Origin: Actinomycetes bacterium
Lineage (GTDB): Bacteria; Actinomycetota; Actinomycetes; Mycobacteriales; Micromonosporaceae
Reading direction: 5' to 3'
DNA: 6,470 nt
Assembly: GCA_023437285.1 (NCBI GenBank)
Contig: JAEZGP010000619.1
Location: forward strand, 1 to 6,470
Numbering within the stretch: position 1 is the stretch's first letter; each line of letters starts with the position of its first letter. This document shows positions 1 to 6,373 of this stretch, one piece after another. Under the pieces are notes generated by a model. The model did no database searches and was not told where the DNA came from. It worked only from the letters and a program-made list of their open reading frames with translations. A program made the position numbers and the translations under genes.

Positions 1-1508
1 GCCGTGACCAGGTGGTCAGGGACCTGCCACCCGCGCTCGGTGAACAGCGCGGCCCGCCCGGCCAGCGCCTCGCGTCCGTCGACCCGGCCGGAGACGCCCA
101 GGCCCGGCACGTTGGCGAAATCCGTCACCGGCGGCAGCCCGGCACCGGCCGCGGCCGTGATCGCCGCCCCCACGGGGTGTTCCGAGCCCGCCTCCAGGGC
201 ACCCGCGACGCGCAGCACCTCGGCCGGGTCGTCGGCGACGGTCTCGTGCAGGGACATGCGGCCCGTCGTCACGGTGCCCGTCTTGTCGAGGACGATGGTG
301 TCGACCGCCCGCGTCGACTCCAGCACCTGCGGCCCGCGGATGAGCACGCCGAGCTGCGCGCCCCGGCTGGTGCCCACCATCAGCGCCGTCGGCGTCGCCA
401 GGCCGAGGGCGCACGGGCAGGCGATGATCAGTACGGCCACCGCGGCGCGTACCGCGTCGCTGGTGTCGCCGGTGGCGATGAGCCAGCCGACGAGCGTGAG
501 GGCGGCGAGCACGATGACGGCGGGGACGAACACGGCCGAGATCCGGTCGGCGAGCCGCTGGACGGGCGCCTTGCCCTGTTGGGCGGCCGTGACGAGGCGC
601 GCGATCTGCGCCAGTTGGGTGTCGGCGCCGACGCGCGTCGCGCGTACCCGCAAAAGTCCGTGGGTGTTGACGGTCGCGCCGGTGACGGGATCGCCGGGGG
701 CCACCTCCACGGGTACGGATTCGCCGGTGAGCAGGCTGGCGTCGATGGCGGAGGTGCCCGCCACGACCACGCCGTCGGTAGCGATCTTCTCGCCGGGGCG
801 GACGATGAATTGCGTGCCGGGGCGTAGCTGCGCGACGGGCACCTTCGCCTCGACGCCGGCCTCGTCGACCACGGTGGCTTCCTTGGCGCCGAGGTTGAAC
901 AGGGCCCGCAGGGCGCCGCCCGCGCGGCGCGTGGCGCGCTGTTCGGCGTAGCGGCCGGCGAGGATGAAGGTGGTGATGACGGCGGCCGTCTCCAGGTAGA
1001 CGTCGTGCCCGCCCCGGATCGTCGTCACCAGCGACCAGGCGAACGCCGCGAGCGTGCCGACCGTGACCAGGGTGTCCATGGTCGCCGCGCCGTGCCGCAG
1101 GTTGGCGACGGTGGCCTTGTGGAAGGGCCACCCGCCGTAGCCGACGATGATCGCGGTCAACACCAGCGAGAGCCAGCCCTCGCCGGGCGGGTCGACGCCG
1201 GGCACCATCGCCATGATGGTCACGGGCACGGTGAGCAGGGCCGAGACGATGAGGCGCCACTTGAGTGGTCCGGTGGTGTCCTCGTCGGTCTCCTCGGGCG
1301 GCGTGGCCTGGTAGCCGGCCGCCTCGACGGCGGCGACCAGTTGCTCGGTGCCCACATCGGCGGGGTGGTCGATAGTGGCGACCGCCGTGGCGAAGTTGAC
1401 CGTCGCCGAGACCCCATCGATCCTGTTGAGCCGCTTCTCCACGCGGGTCGCGCAGGAGGCGCAGGTCATGCCGCCGATGGTCAGGTCGGTGTGTAGTGCG
1501 GTAGCCAT
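1..1508 (-). CDS. copA: Copper-translocating P1B-type ATPase (CopA-like), 3' end cut by window edge
   Basis: Inner-membrane pump that uses ATP to export monovalent copper (or silver) from the cytoplasm. The first 502 residues are visible. In order: one N-terminal heavy-metal-associated domain with GMTCASC at residues 13-19 (metal-binding Cys16 and Cys19); membrane helices about 84-101, 112-127, 145-162 and 170-185; the actuator domain with TGES at 261-264; helices about 325-345 and 353-375, the latter carrying the CPC metal-site motif at 364-366; the phosphorylation motif DKTGT at 408-412 (Asp408); and the N-domain SEHPVG at 442-447. CPC plus the HP motif is typical of the copper/silver subgroup. 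The ATP-binding GDGxNDxP region and last two helices lie outside the window. Full members are usually about 740-800 residues, so about one third is missing. The ATG at 1508 is the only sensible start, because an in-frame TGA lies two codons upstream. A CsoR-type operator sits just upstream. Silver as substrate cannot be excluded. Confidence 0.95.
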   Translation of the reverse strand, partial: MATALHTDLTIGGMTCASCATRVEKRLNRIDGVSATVNFATAVATIDHPADVGTEQLVAAVEAAGYQATPPEETDEDTTGPLKWRLIVSALLTVPVTIMAMVPGVDPPGEGWLSLVLTAIIVGYGGWPFHKATVANLRHGAATMDTLVTVGTLAAFAWSLVTTIRGGHDVYLETAAVITTFILAGRYAEQRATRRAGGALRALFNLGAKEATVVDEAGVEAKVPVAQLRPGTQFIVRPGEKIATDGVVVAGTSAIDASLLTGESVPVEVAPGDPVTGATVNTHGLLRVRATRVGADTQLAQIARLVTAAQQGKAPVQRLADRISAVFVPAVIVLAALTLVGWLIATGDTSDAVRAAVAVLIIACPCALGLATPTALMVGTSRGAQLGVLIRGPQVLESTRAVDTIVLDKTGTVTTGRMSLHETVADDPAEVLRVAGALEAGSEHPVGAAITAAAGAGLPPVTDFANVPGLGVSGRVDGREALAGRAALFTERGWQVPDHLVT

Positions 1509-1514
1509 GCGTCA

Positions 1515-1520
1515 ACAGTA
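1515..1520 (-). promoter_or_regulatory. Probable -10 box of a leaderless copA promoter
   Basis: Reading the minus strand, TACTGT fits the actinobacterial -10 consensus TANNNT. It is followed by six bases (TGACGC) and then the copA ATG, so transcription would begin at or within a base of the start codon. There is no Shine-Dalgarno sequence, which agrees with a leaderless transcript. No good -35 hexamer is visible at 17-18 bases upstream (CGTCTC there), which is common for repressor-controlled promoters. Confidence 0.6.
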
Positions 1521-1533
1521 CCCCTGGGGGGTA
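1519..1533. promoter_or_regulatory. CsoR-type copper operator upstream of copA
   Basis: A 15-base inverted repeat TACCCC-N3-GGGGTA lies 10 bases upstream of the copA ATG. It resembles the C/G-tract palindromes bound by the Cu(I)-sensing repressor CsoR in actinobacteria, which releases DNA when it binds copper. It overlaps the first two bases of the probable -10 box (TACTGT) and fills the spacer upstream, a position suited to blocking RNA polymerase. No csoR gene is in the window, so the regulator must be encoded elsewhere. A MerR/CueR operator is less likely, because those have longer dyads with a wider centre. Confidence 0.8.
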
Positions 1534-1648
1534 TCTGGAGACGAGTGGTTGTCGCCGGGAAGTCGTGTGGCGTCGGTTACCGCAGCCTGCCGCGCACTGT
1601 GGGCAGGGTCACAAATCCGGCGGAAATGAACGTGGGACGGCGGGCGTC

Positions 1649-1654
1649 TATCTC
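1649..1654 (+). promoter_or_regulatory. Possible -10 box for hsp20
   Basis: TATCTC lies 7 bases before the CIRCE element. A start of transcription near 1660-1662 would place CIRCE at the very 5' end of the mRNA, the usual arrangement in groE-type operons. The matching -35 candidate ATGAAC (1626-1631, 17-base spacer) is only a half match to TTGACA, so this is tentative. Confidence 0.35.
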
Positions 1655-1661
1655 GGCGGAA

Positions 1662-1688
1662 CTAGCACTCGCAGGGTGCGAGTGCTAA
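1662..1688. promoter_or_regulatory. CIRCE element (HrcA operator) upstream of hsp20
   Basis: The sequence CTAGCACTC, nine bases, then GAGTGCTAA matches the CIRCE consensus TTAGCACTC-N9-GAGTGCTAA with a single mismatch at the first base. The symmetry extends inwards: positions 1663-1673 and 1677-1687 are perfect 11-base inverted repeats around GGG. CIRCE is bound by the heat-shock repressor HrcA, whose activity depends on GroEL, so hsp20 is expected to be derepressed when unfolded protein titrates the chaperonin. The element ends 23 bases before the hsp20 ATG, inside the probable 5' leader. Confidence 0.93.
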
Positions 1689-1699
1689 CGAACGACAGA

Positions 1700-1705
1700 G
1701 TGAGG
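1700..1705 (+). promoter_or_regulatory. Ribosome binding site of hsp20
   Basis: GTGAGG with a 6-base gap to the ATG at 1712. It decides the start: the in-frame GTG at 1700 overlaps this site and has no Shine-Dalgarno sequence of its own, and the family-typical N-terminus MALLRWDPF begins at 1712. Confidence 0.75.
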
Positions 1706-1711
1706 TCTGCG

Positions 1712-2176
1712 ATGGCACTGCTCCGCTGGGATCCGTTCACGGCACTCGCCCGCGTGGACGACGAGTTCGACAACCTGGTCCGGCGTTCCTTCGGCACCCC
1801 TCGGGAGCAGTTCGTGCCGGCGGTTGAGCTGGCCACCGAGGGCCGCGACGTACTGATCACCCTTGAGGTGCCCGGCGTTGACGTCGAGAACATCGACGTC
1901 GAGATCAACGGACGCACGCTGACGGTCAGCGGCGAGCGGCGCGAGCGTACCGACGAGACGCGGGGCAAGGTGCTCGTGCGTGAGCTGCGCTACGGCGGCT
2001 TCCGCCGTACGTTCCAGTTGCCCCGCGCGGTCGAGGCCGAGCAGGTCGAGGCCGAGGCCGACAACGGCCTGCTGCGCCTGCGGGTCCGCGACGTGACCCC
2101 GCCGGTTCGGGAGCCCCAGAAGGTGGCGATCCGCACCCACACCCCGGCGATCGAAAGCGCGGCCGCCGAGGAGTAA
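1712..2176 (+). CDS. Small heat-shock protein, Hsp20/alpha-crystallin family
   Basis: ATP-independent cytoplasmic holdase that binds unfolding proteins and keeps them refoldable by DnaK/ClpB/GroEL. The 154-residue length is typical of bacterial class A small heat-shock proteins (about 140-160). A short N-terminal arm (MALLRWDPF, then an acidic helix) leads into the alpha-crystallin domain at about residues 36-128, with VELATEGRDVLITLEVPGVD at 38-57 as the first strands and the hallmark ADNGLLRLRV at 116-125 near its end. The C-terminal tail contains VAI at 138-140, which fits the I/V-x-I/V anchor that links dimers into oligomers. A CIRCE element upstream indicates HrcA control, and a strong hairpin follows the stop codon, so the gene is probably monocistronic. 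It is divergent from copA. Related to Streptomyces Hsp18, although that gene is known for RheA control rather than CIRCE. Confidence 0.96.
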   Translation: MALLRWDPFTALARVDDEFDNLVRRSFGTPREQFVPAVELATEGRDVLITLEVPGVDVENIDVEINGRTLTVSGERRERTDETRGKVLVRELRYGGFRRTFQLPRAVEAEQVEAEADNGLLRLRVRDVTPPVREPQKVAIRTHTPAIESAAAEE

Positions 2177-2182
2177 TCCACC

Positions 2183-2229
2183 CGACGAGAGGGCCGGCAC
2201 CGCGGTTCGCGGTACCGGCCCTCTCGTCG
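2183..2229. terminator. Strong hairpin between convergent hsp20 and ABC permease
   Basis: Arms 2183-2204 and 2208-2229 pair over 22 positions with one mismatch (C2198/A2214) around a 3-base loop (GTT). It begins 6 bases after the hsp20 stop and ends 14 bases before the permease stop, so it can end transcription from both sides. Neither strand has a U-tract after the stem, which is usual for actinobacterial terminators. Confidence 0.8.
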
Positions 2230-2243
2230 TGCCAGGAGGGCAC

Positions 2244-3332
2244 TCAGCCCAACGGGTTCTCCGCTCCGGCCCAGGCGGCCCGCAGCCGGACCCGGGAACC
2301 GGTCTGCAACAGCGCCCCGGTGTAGAGCCGGCTGGCCACCAACACCGTCACGACGAGGGTGGCGGCCAGGACCGCCAGGGACACGAACGGCTCCCACAGC
2401 TGCGACTCGCCGGCGAACATCCGCACCGGCATCGCGATCGCGGACGTGAACGGAACGTACGACATGATCGCCATCGCCAGGTCGTTGTCGTGGAAGAACG
2501 TCACGCCGAAGTACGGGATCATGACGAGCATCGTGAGGAGCGAGGACGTCGAGCCGAGGTCCTCCATGCGGCTGACGAGCGCGCCGGCCACGGCCCACAT
2601 CGAGCCCAGCAGGATGTACCCGAGGATGAAGAACGGCACGAACCAGCCGAGCGCCGGGCCGATCAGGGTCAGCAGCGCCTGCATGTCGCCGAGCCGCAGC
2701 GCGATCGGCGTGAGCAGGGCCAGGACGGCGACCTGCGCGAAAACCACCAGGGAGTAGGCCAGGATCTTGCCGGTCAGCAGCGCGCGCACCGGCACGGCGG
2801 CCACCACGATCTCCACGATCCGGGTCTGCTTCTCGACGACCACGCTCTGCGCGATGCCGGCCGCGGACACCGAGAAGAGGAAGAACACCAGCGCGAACGC
2901 GAACGTGGCCATGAAGACCACCTGGTCGCTGACCGCGTCAGGGGCCAGCAGGTGCACGGCCGGCGGCGCCGCGAGGCTGGCCAGGACCTGGTACGGCTGC
3001 TGCGTCATGGCGATCACGCGTACGCCGGTCGTGGCCGTCGGGTCGTCGACGACCGCCGCGTCGACCTCGCCGTCGCGGACCAGCGCCTCCGCCTGCGCCA
3101 GGTCGGTGACCGCGCGGGCCTCAAGGTCGTCGGCCGCTTCCACCACCCTGGTGGCCTGCGAACCGAACGTGGCCACCGTGGAGGTCGAGTCGCCGCCGAG
3201 CACCCCGGGCAGGATCGCGGCGAGGAAAAGCCCCACGATGAAGACGCCGAAGGTGATCCAGAGGCCCTTGCCCTGCAGCTGCATCCGCAGTTCCCGTTGG
3301 GCGACAAGACGGGTAGCACGCCAGAACGACAT
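2244..3332 (-). CDS. ABC-2 type permease, NatB/YhaP-like
   Basis: Membrane half of an ABC exporter, pairing with the ATPase encoded just upstream. The 362 residues show a cytoplasmic N-terminal stretch (MSFWRATRLVAQRELRMQLQ), membrane segment 1 at about 24-43, a large extracytoplasmic domain at about 44-136, then five or six further segments (about 138-161, 187-212, 222-250, 263-283, possibly 286-300, and 315-338). This is the ABC2_membrane_3 layout of NatB-type permeases. The family motif EKQTRIVEIV (167-176) after segment 2 is present. The ATG shares its A with the TGA stop of the ATPase gene (TGATG), so translation is probably coupled; GAGAGG seven bases upstream also serves as a ribosome site. 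Bacillus NatB exports sodium, but many relatives have other or unknown substrates, so I do not assign one. Confidence 0.92.
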   Translation of the reverse strand: MSFWRATRLVAQRELRMQLQGKGLWITFGVFIVGLFLAAILPGVLGGDSTSTVATFGSQATRVVEAADDLEARAVTDLAQAEALVRDGEVDAAVVDDPTATTGVRVIAMTQQPYQVLASLAAPPAVHLLAPDAVSDQVVFMATFAFALVFFLFSVSAAGIAQSVVVEKQTRIVEIVVAAVPVRALLTGKILAYSLVVFAQVAVLALLTPIALRLGDMQALLTLIGPALGWFVPFFILGYILLGSMWAVAGALVSRMEDLGSTSSLLTMLVMIPYFGVTFFHDNDLAMAIMSYVPFTSAIAMPVRMFAGESQLWEPFVSLAVLAATLVVTVLVASRLYTGALLQTGSRVRLRAAWAGAENPLG

Positions 3333-4213
3333 CAGATGACCTCTCGGAAGATCTCGGCCAGGGACGGTTTGACGGCGCCGAACGCCCGGACCGGGCCGCG
3401 CTCGATCGCCTGCTGAAGAACGCGCTGAGCCAGCTCGGTGTCCGTCGCGTCGAACACGACCCGCGCGCCGTCGAGCTCGATCACCGTCACGCCGGGCAGG
3501 TCGCGGACCCAGCCGGCGTCGCCGTCGACCACCAGCTCGAAGCGGGGCGTGGCGAAGCGCGACCGCAGCGCCTCCCGGTCGCCGCTGGCCGCCGTCTTAC
3601 CGCCCGAAATGATCACCAGGTCGTCGCAGAGGCGCTCGACCAGCTCCAGCTGGTGGCTGGAGAACAGCACCGGGACCCCGCGGGCGGCCCGGTCACGCAG
3701 CACGCCGAGCACCGTCTCGATGGCCAGCGGGTCCAGGCCGGAGAAGGGCTCGTCGAGGATCAGCAGGTCGGGTTCGTGGACGAGCGCCACGCAGACCTGC
3801 ACCCGCTGCTGGTTGCCGAGCGACAGGCGCTCCACCAGGTCATCGGCCCGGCCGCTGAGCTCAAGGCGGTCGAGCAGCGCCGCCGTGTTGCGCCGGGCGG
3901 TCGCGAGGTCCAGGCCGTGCAACTGGCCGAAAAAGATGATCTGGTCGGCGACCTTCATCTTGGGGTACAGCCCGCGCTCCTCCGGCATGTACCCGAAGTG
4001 CTGCCGGACCTGCTGGCTGATCGGCGCACCCTGCCAGGTGACCGACCCCCGGTCGGCGGCGAGCAGACCCAGGATGATCCGCATGGTCGTCGTCTTGCCC
4101 GACCCGTTCGCGCCCACGAACCCGGTGATGCGTCCCGGCGCGGCGTCGAACGACAGGCCGTCGAGCACTTTCGTGCCGTGGAACCCACGGCTGATCTCCC
4201 GTACTTCCAGCAT
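3332..4213 (-). CDS. ABC transporter ATP-binding protein, NatA/YhaQ-like
   Basis: Cytoplasmic ATPase that powers the NatB-like permease. The 293 residues contain Walker A GANGSGKT (34-41), the signature LSLGNQQRVQ (130-139), Walker B LLILDEP (150-156) with catalytic Glu155, the D-loop SGLDP (158-162) and the switch His187 (SSHQLE). A DUF4162-like domain fills about residues 215-290 and ends in the typical PSLAEIFREVI. Two family variants are visible: the Q-loop reads GYMPEERGLYP (74-84), without the usual glutamine, and the signature is LSxGN rather than LSGGQ. Both are characteristic of the YhaQ branch (COG4152) as I know it. The start is fixed, because an in-frame TAG lies four codons upstream with no other start between. 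There is no Shine-Dalgarno sequence, but TAGCCT lies six bases before the ATG, so the gene may also have its own leaderless promoter within the operon. Confidence 0.94.
   Translation of the reverse strand: MLEVREISRGFHGTKVLDGLSFDAAPGRITGFVGANGSGKTTTMRIILGLLAADRGSVTWQGAPISQQVRQHFGYMPEERGLYPKMKVADQIIFFGQLHGLDLATARRNTAALLDRLELSGRADDLVERLSLGNQQRVQVCVALVHEPDLLILDEPFSGLDPLAIETVLGVLRDRAARGVPVLFSSHQLELVERLCDDLVIISGGKTAASGDREALRSRFATPRFELVVDGDAGWVRDLPGVTVIELDGARVVFDATDTELAQRVLQQAIERGPVRAFGAVKPSLAEIFREVI
3340..3345 (-). promoter_or_regulatory. Ribosome binding site of the ABC permease
   Basis: GAGAGG on the minus strand, seven bases before the permease ATG and inside the last codons of the ATPase gene. 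It supports the 1-base overlapping start at 3332. Confidence 0.65.
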
Positions 4214-4219
4214 GCCGAA

Positions 4220-4225
4220 AGGCTA
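4220..4225 (-). promoter_or_regulatory. Possible -10 box of a leaderless promoter for the ABC genes
   Basis: TAGCCT (TANNNT) on the minus strand, then six bases (TTCGGC), then the ATPase ATG. The 57-base gap from the regulator gene lacks any ribosome site, so a separate leaderless transcript for the ABC pair is plausible. No -35 hexamer is recognisable; the upstream gap is GC-rich and contains a small 5-bp stem (4236-4240 with 4244-4248). In this GC-rich setting a TANNNT match can occur by chance. Confidence 0.4.
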
Positions 4226-4270
4226 GGGATCCGGCCGCGCTCCGCGCGTCGGACGCGAGAAGGATTTCGA

Positions 4271-4972
4271 TCATCCTCCGCGGGACGGAGACTCGCCGTC
4301 GGCCCCCGGCGCCACGACCCCTTTTTCGTACGCGTACACGACAGCCTGCGTACGGTCCCGCAGCCCCAGCTTCGTCAGCACCCGCGACACGTGCGTCTTG
4401 ACGGTGGTCTCGCTCACGTAGAGCAGCTCGGCGATCTCCGCGTTGGTGGCGCCCCGGGCCAGGGCGACGAGCACCTCGTACTCGCGTTCGGTCAGTTCCG
4501 CCGGCCGGTGCTTGCCCGGCTGCGGCGCCGGGGCGCTGAACTGTTCGATGACCCGCCGCGTGACCTGCGGCGACAACAACGCGTCGCCGCGCGCGACCAC
4601 GCGTACCGCGTCGATGAGGTCCTCCGGGCGGGCATTCTTGAGCAGGAACCCGCTGGCCCCGGCCCGCAGCGCCTCGAACAGGTAGTCCTCGCGGTCGAAG
4701 GTGGTCAGGATCACCACCCGCACCGGTCGCTCCGCGTCCGGGGGCCGGGCCAGGATGCGGCGGGTCGCCTCCAGGCCGTCCATGTCCGGCATCTGTACGT
4801 CCATCAGCACCACGTCGGGCCGCAGCGCGCTCACCCGGTCGACCGCCTCGGCGCCGTTGCGCGCCTCACCGATCACCTCGATGCCGTCCTCCGTCCCGAG
4901 GATGACCCGGAAGCCGGCGCGGACCAGATCCTGGTCGTCCACCAGGACGACGGTGACCGCCTCGCCGGTCAC
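4271..4972 (-). CDS. LuxR/NarL-family response regulator
   Basis: DNA-binding partner of the histidine kinase encoded upstream. The 233 residues hold a receiver domain at about 6-122 with the acidic pair Asp12/Asp13, the phospho-acceptor Asp58 (LMDVQMPDMDG), Thr90 and Lys112, followed by a linker rich in Ala and Pro and a LuxR-type helix-turn-helix at about 157-215 (LTEREYEVLVALARGATNAE, then the recognition helix VSETTVKTHVSRVLTKL). The GTG at 4972 is chosen because it overlaps the kinase stop as GTGA, the standard coupled arrangement, and because the receiver domain starts right after it. The same frame stays open to 5113, but that extension would lie inside the kinase gene and is Arg/Gly/Pro-rich junk. 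The likely target is the downstream ABC promoter and perhaps its own operon; no direct or inverted operator was identified. Confidence 0.95.
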   Translation of the reverse strand: MTGEAVTVVLVDDQDLVRAGFRVILGTEDGIEVIGEARNGAEAVDRVSALRPDVVLMDVQMPDMDGLEATRRILARPPDAERPVRVVILTTFDREDYLFEALRAGASGFLLKNARPEDLIDAVRVVARGDALLSPQVTRRVIEQFSAPAPQPGKHRPAELTEREYEVLVALARGATNAEIAELLYVSETTVKTHVSRVLTKLGLRDRTQAVVYAYEKGVVAPGADGESPSRGG

Positions 4973-6252
4973 GCCGTCACCGCCTGGTCCGCGAGCGGGA
5001 ACCGGGCCCGGACCTGGAACCCGCCGTCGCGGCGCGGCCCGACGACCAGGTCGCCGCCGTGCACCGCCACCCGTTCGCGCATCCCCACCAGGCCCAGCCC
5101 CGTCCCGGGCCACGGGCCGGCACCGCCGTAGCCGTCATCGTTGACCTCGACCTCCAGGCCCTGCCGCAGGTGCCGGATGCGGATCTCGGCCTCCTTCGCC
5201 CCCGCGTGCTTGACGGTGTTGGTCAACGCCTCCTGCACCACCCGGTACGCGGACAGGGCGACCGCGTCGGGCACCGGTCGCGGCTCGCCGAACTCCGTGT
5301 ACGTGACCCGAAGTCCAGTGATCCGTGCCTCCTCGGCCAGCCGGCTGATCTGATCGAGTCCGGGCGTGGACGAGTGGGAATCGTCCGCCGGCCCGGAACG
5401 CTCGTCGTCCGAGCGCAGTACGCCGAGCAGGCCGCGCAACTCGTCGATCGCCGTCCGGGCCGTCGTCTCGACCGCGGCCAGCGCCTCGCTCGCCACCGCG
5501 GGATCAGAGGCGAGTACGCGCCGCGCCGCCGCCGCCTGCACCCCCATCACGGACACGTGGTGCGCCACGACGTCATGCAGGTCGCGGGCGATCCGGACGC
5601 GCTCGGCCACCACGGCCTGGCGCGCGTTGTCGGCCTGCGATCGGCGCAGTTGCTCGCCCTGCACGAGGAGTTGGTGCTGGCGGCGGGCCGACTCCCACGC
5701 CTGGTTGCCGAACACGTACGCGGCCCCGAAGAACAGCACGTTGATACCGATGCCGTAGAGGGCAGTGGCCAGCAACGGGTCGAGCGGGCCGGCGGCGTCG
5801 GCGAAGGCGTCCGGGTGCGGGGCACCCAGCGCGCGGTACATGGTGAATCCGATGTAGCCGAACATGGCGACGATCACGGCGATGCGGACCCAGCGGGCCA
5901 CCGCCCGGTTGGGGCCCCAGGCGCCCAGGCTGTACATGGCGAGAAACAGCGCGATCGACGGCGCCAGATTGTCGCCGACCTGCCGTACCTGTCCCGCGAT
6001 GAAAACCACCGAGACGATCACGAACACGGTGGCGGGGAACCGTCGCCGGAACAGCAACGGCGCCGTGAGCACGATGGCCCAAGCCAACTGCTCGCCCAGC
6101 GACGGAGCCGTGCCCTGAATGAACGCCCCCATGCTGTTGACGAGCACGGTGATGGTGACGGCGCCGGCCATCGCCACCAGCGTCATGATGACGTCCTGGC
6201 GGTCGCACAGGCCAGCCGGCCCCGGCCGCCGCCACTGCTCCCAGTCCTCCAC
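4969..6252 (-). CDS. Sensor histidine kinase, NarL/DesK type (HisKA_3)
   Basis: Membrane sensor that phosphorylates the adjoining response regulator. From the GTG at 6252 it has 427 residues. Six hydrophobic segments (about 21-43, 55-69, 74-88, 97-111, 120-139, 160-182) form the N-terminal sensor with only short loops, so there is no separate extracellular domain; this suggests detection in or at the membrane. A short coiled linker follows, then the HisKA_3 dimerisation motif ERVRIARDLHDVVAHHV (217-233) with phospho-acceptor His226, and a HATPase domain with the N-box QEALTNTVKHAG (340-351, Asn345), DDGYGG (372-377) and GTGLGL (383-388). The start is uncertain: a TTG at 6261 would add three residues (an in-frame TGA three codons further up limits it), but it has no upstream signal, whereas TAGGTT lies seven bases before the GTG, fitting a leaderless start; AGG nine bases upstream is a weak ribosome site. 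The stop overlaps the regulator start. Confidence 0.93.
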   Translation of the reverse strand: MEDWEQWRRPGPAGLCDRQDVIMTLVAMAGAVTITVLVNSMGAFIQGTAPSLGEQLAWAIVLTAPLLFRRRFPATVFVIVSVVFIAGQVRQVGDNLAPSIALFLAMYSLGAWGPNRAVARWVRIAVIVAMFGYIGFTMYRALGAPHPDAFADAAGPLDPLLATALYGIGINVLFFGAAYVFGNQAWESARRQHQLLVQGEQLRRSQADNARQAVVAERVRIARDLHDVVAHHVSVMGVQAAAARRVLASDPAVASEALAAVETTARTAIDELRGLLGVLRSDDERSGPADDSHSSTPGLDQISRLAEEARITGLRVTYTEFGEPRPVPDAVALSAYRVVQEALTNTVKHAGAKEAEIRIRHLRQGLEVEVNDDGYGGAGPWPGTGLGLVGMRERVAVHGGDLVVGPRRDGGFQVRARFPLADQAVTA

Positions 6253-6259
6253 GCGGGCC

Positions 6260-6265
6260 AACCTA
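6260..6265 (-). promoter_or_regulatory. Possible -10 box of the kinase operon
   Basis: TAGGTT (TANNNT) on the minus strand, followed by seven bases and the GTG at 6252. This would give a leaderless mRNA for the kinase-regulator-ABC operon. No clear -35 hexamer is found 17-19 bases upstream, so the call rests on the -10 box, its spacing and the same pattern at copA. Confidence 0.4.
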
Positions 6266-6373
6266 GCTCACGGATCCGCGCGGTTGCTCCGCCCACCATG
6301 GGAGTGATCCGGCCCCGCCGTGGCGCGGCATGGCTGGCTGGTTACGTTGTATTTGACCGGTTTGGCTGGCGTC
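6266..6373. other. Intergenic region upstream of the kinase operon, no supported gene
   Basis: Stretch between the kinase promoter candidate and the 18-base repeats. It contains a locally AT-richer patch at 6341-6356 (TTACGTTGTATTTGAC within it), unlike the coding sequence, which suggests a true spacer that may hold regulatory sites. A TTGACC at 6353-6358 has no -10 partner downstream. A plus-strand frame from an ATG at 6298 stays open to the window end, and a minus-strand frame enters from the edge and stops with TAG at 6263-6265, but neither has a ribosome site or recognisable protein, and open frames are common by chance at this GC content. Confidence 0.5.

Noticed and set aside
1..1508. 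Potassium (KdpB) or zinc/cadmium (ZntA-type) ATPase as the identity of the P-type ATPase.
   Set aside because: KdpB lacks the N-terminal metal domain and CPC. The GMTCASC domain and CsoR-type operator favour copper; CPC alone would not exclude zinc/cadmium.
16..1515. A 499-residue minus-strand open frame over the copA region, Arg/His/Gly-rich.
   Set aside because: It is one frame off the real gene. The P-type ATPase frame starting at 1508 carries all family motifs and has no stop down to the window edge.
1519..1533. MerR/CueR-type operator for copA.
   Set aside because: The short TACCCC/GGGGTA dyad with a 3-base centre fits CsoR sites better, and the 19-20 base spacer with a good -35 box expected for MerR activation is not seen.
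1586..1607. Inverted repeat CCTGCC-N10-GGCAGG between copA and hsp20.
   Set aside because: A six-base dyad in GC-rich DNA is expected by chance and matches no operator I know.
2229..3416. A 395-residue plus-strand open frame antisense to the ABC permease.
   Set aside because: The composition is low-complexity His/Arg/Gly/Asp typical of the antisense of GC-rich genes, with no domain, and it lies opposite a clearly real permease.
4973..5113. N-terminal extension of the response regulator by 47 residues to a start at 5113.
   Set aside because: The extension lies inside the kinase coding sequence and is Arg/Gly/Pro-rich, and the receiver domain begins right after the GTG at 4972.
3653..5131. 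A 492-residue plus-strand open frame antisense to the ATPase, regulator and kinase genes.
   Set aside because: It spans three well-supported minus-strand genes and shows no motif; it is a GC-bias shadow.
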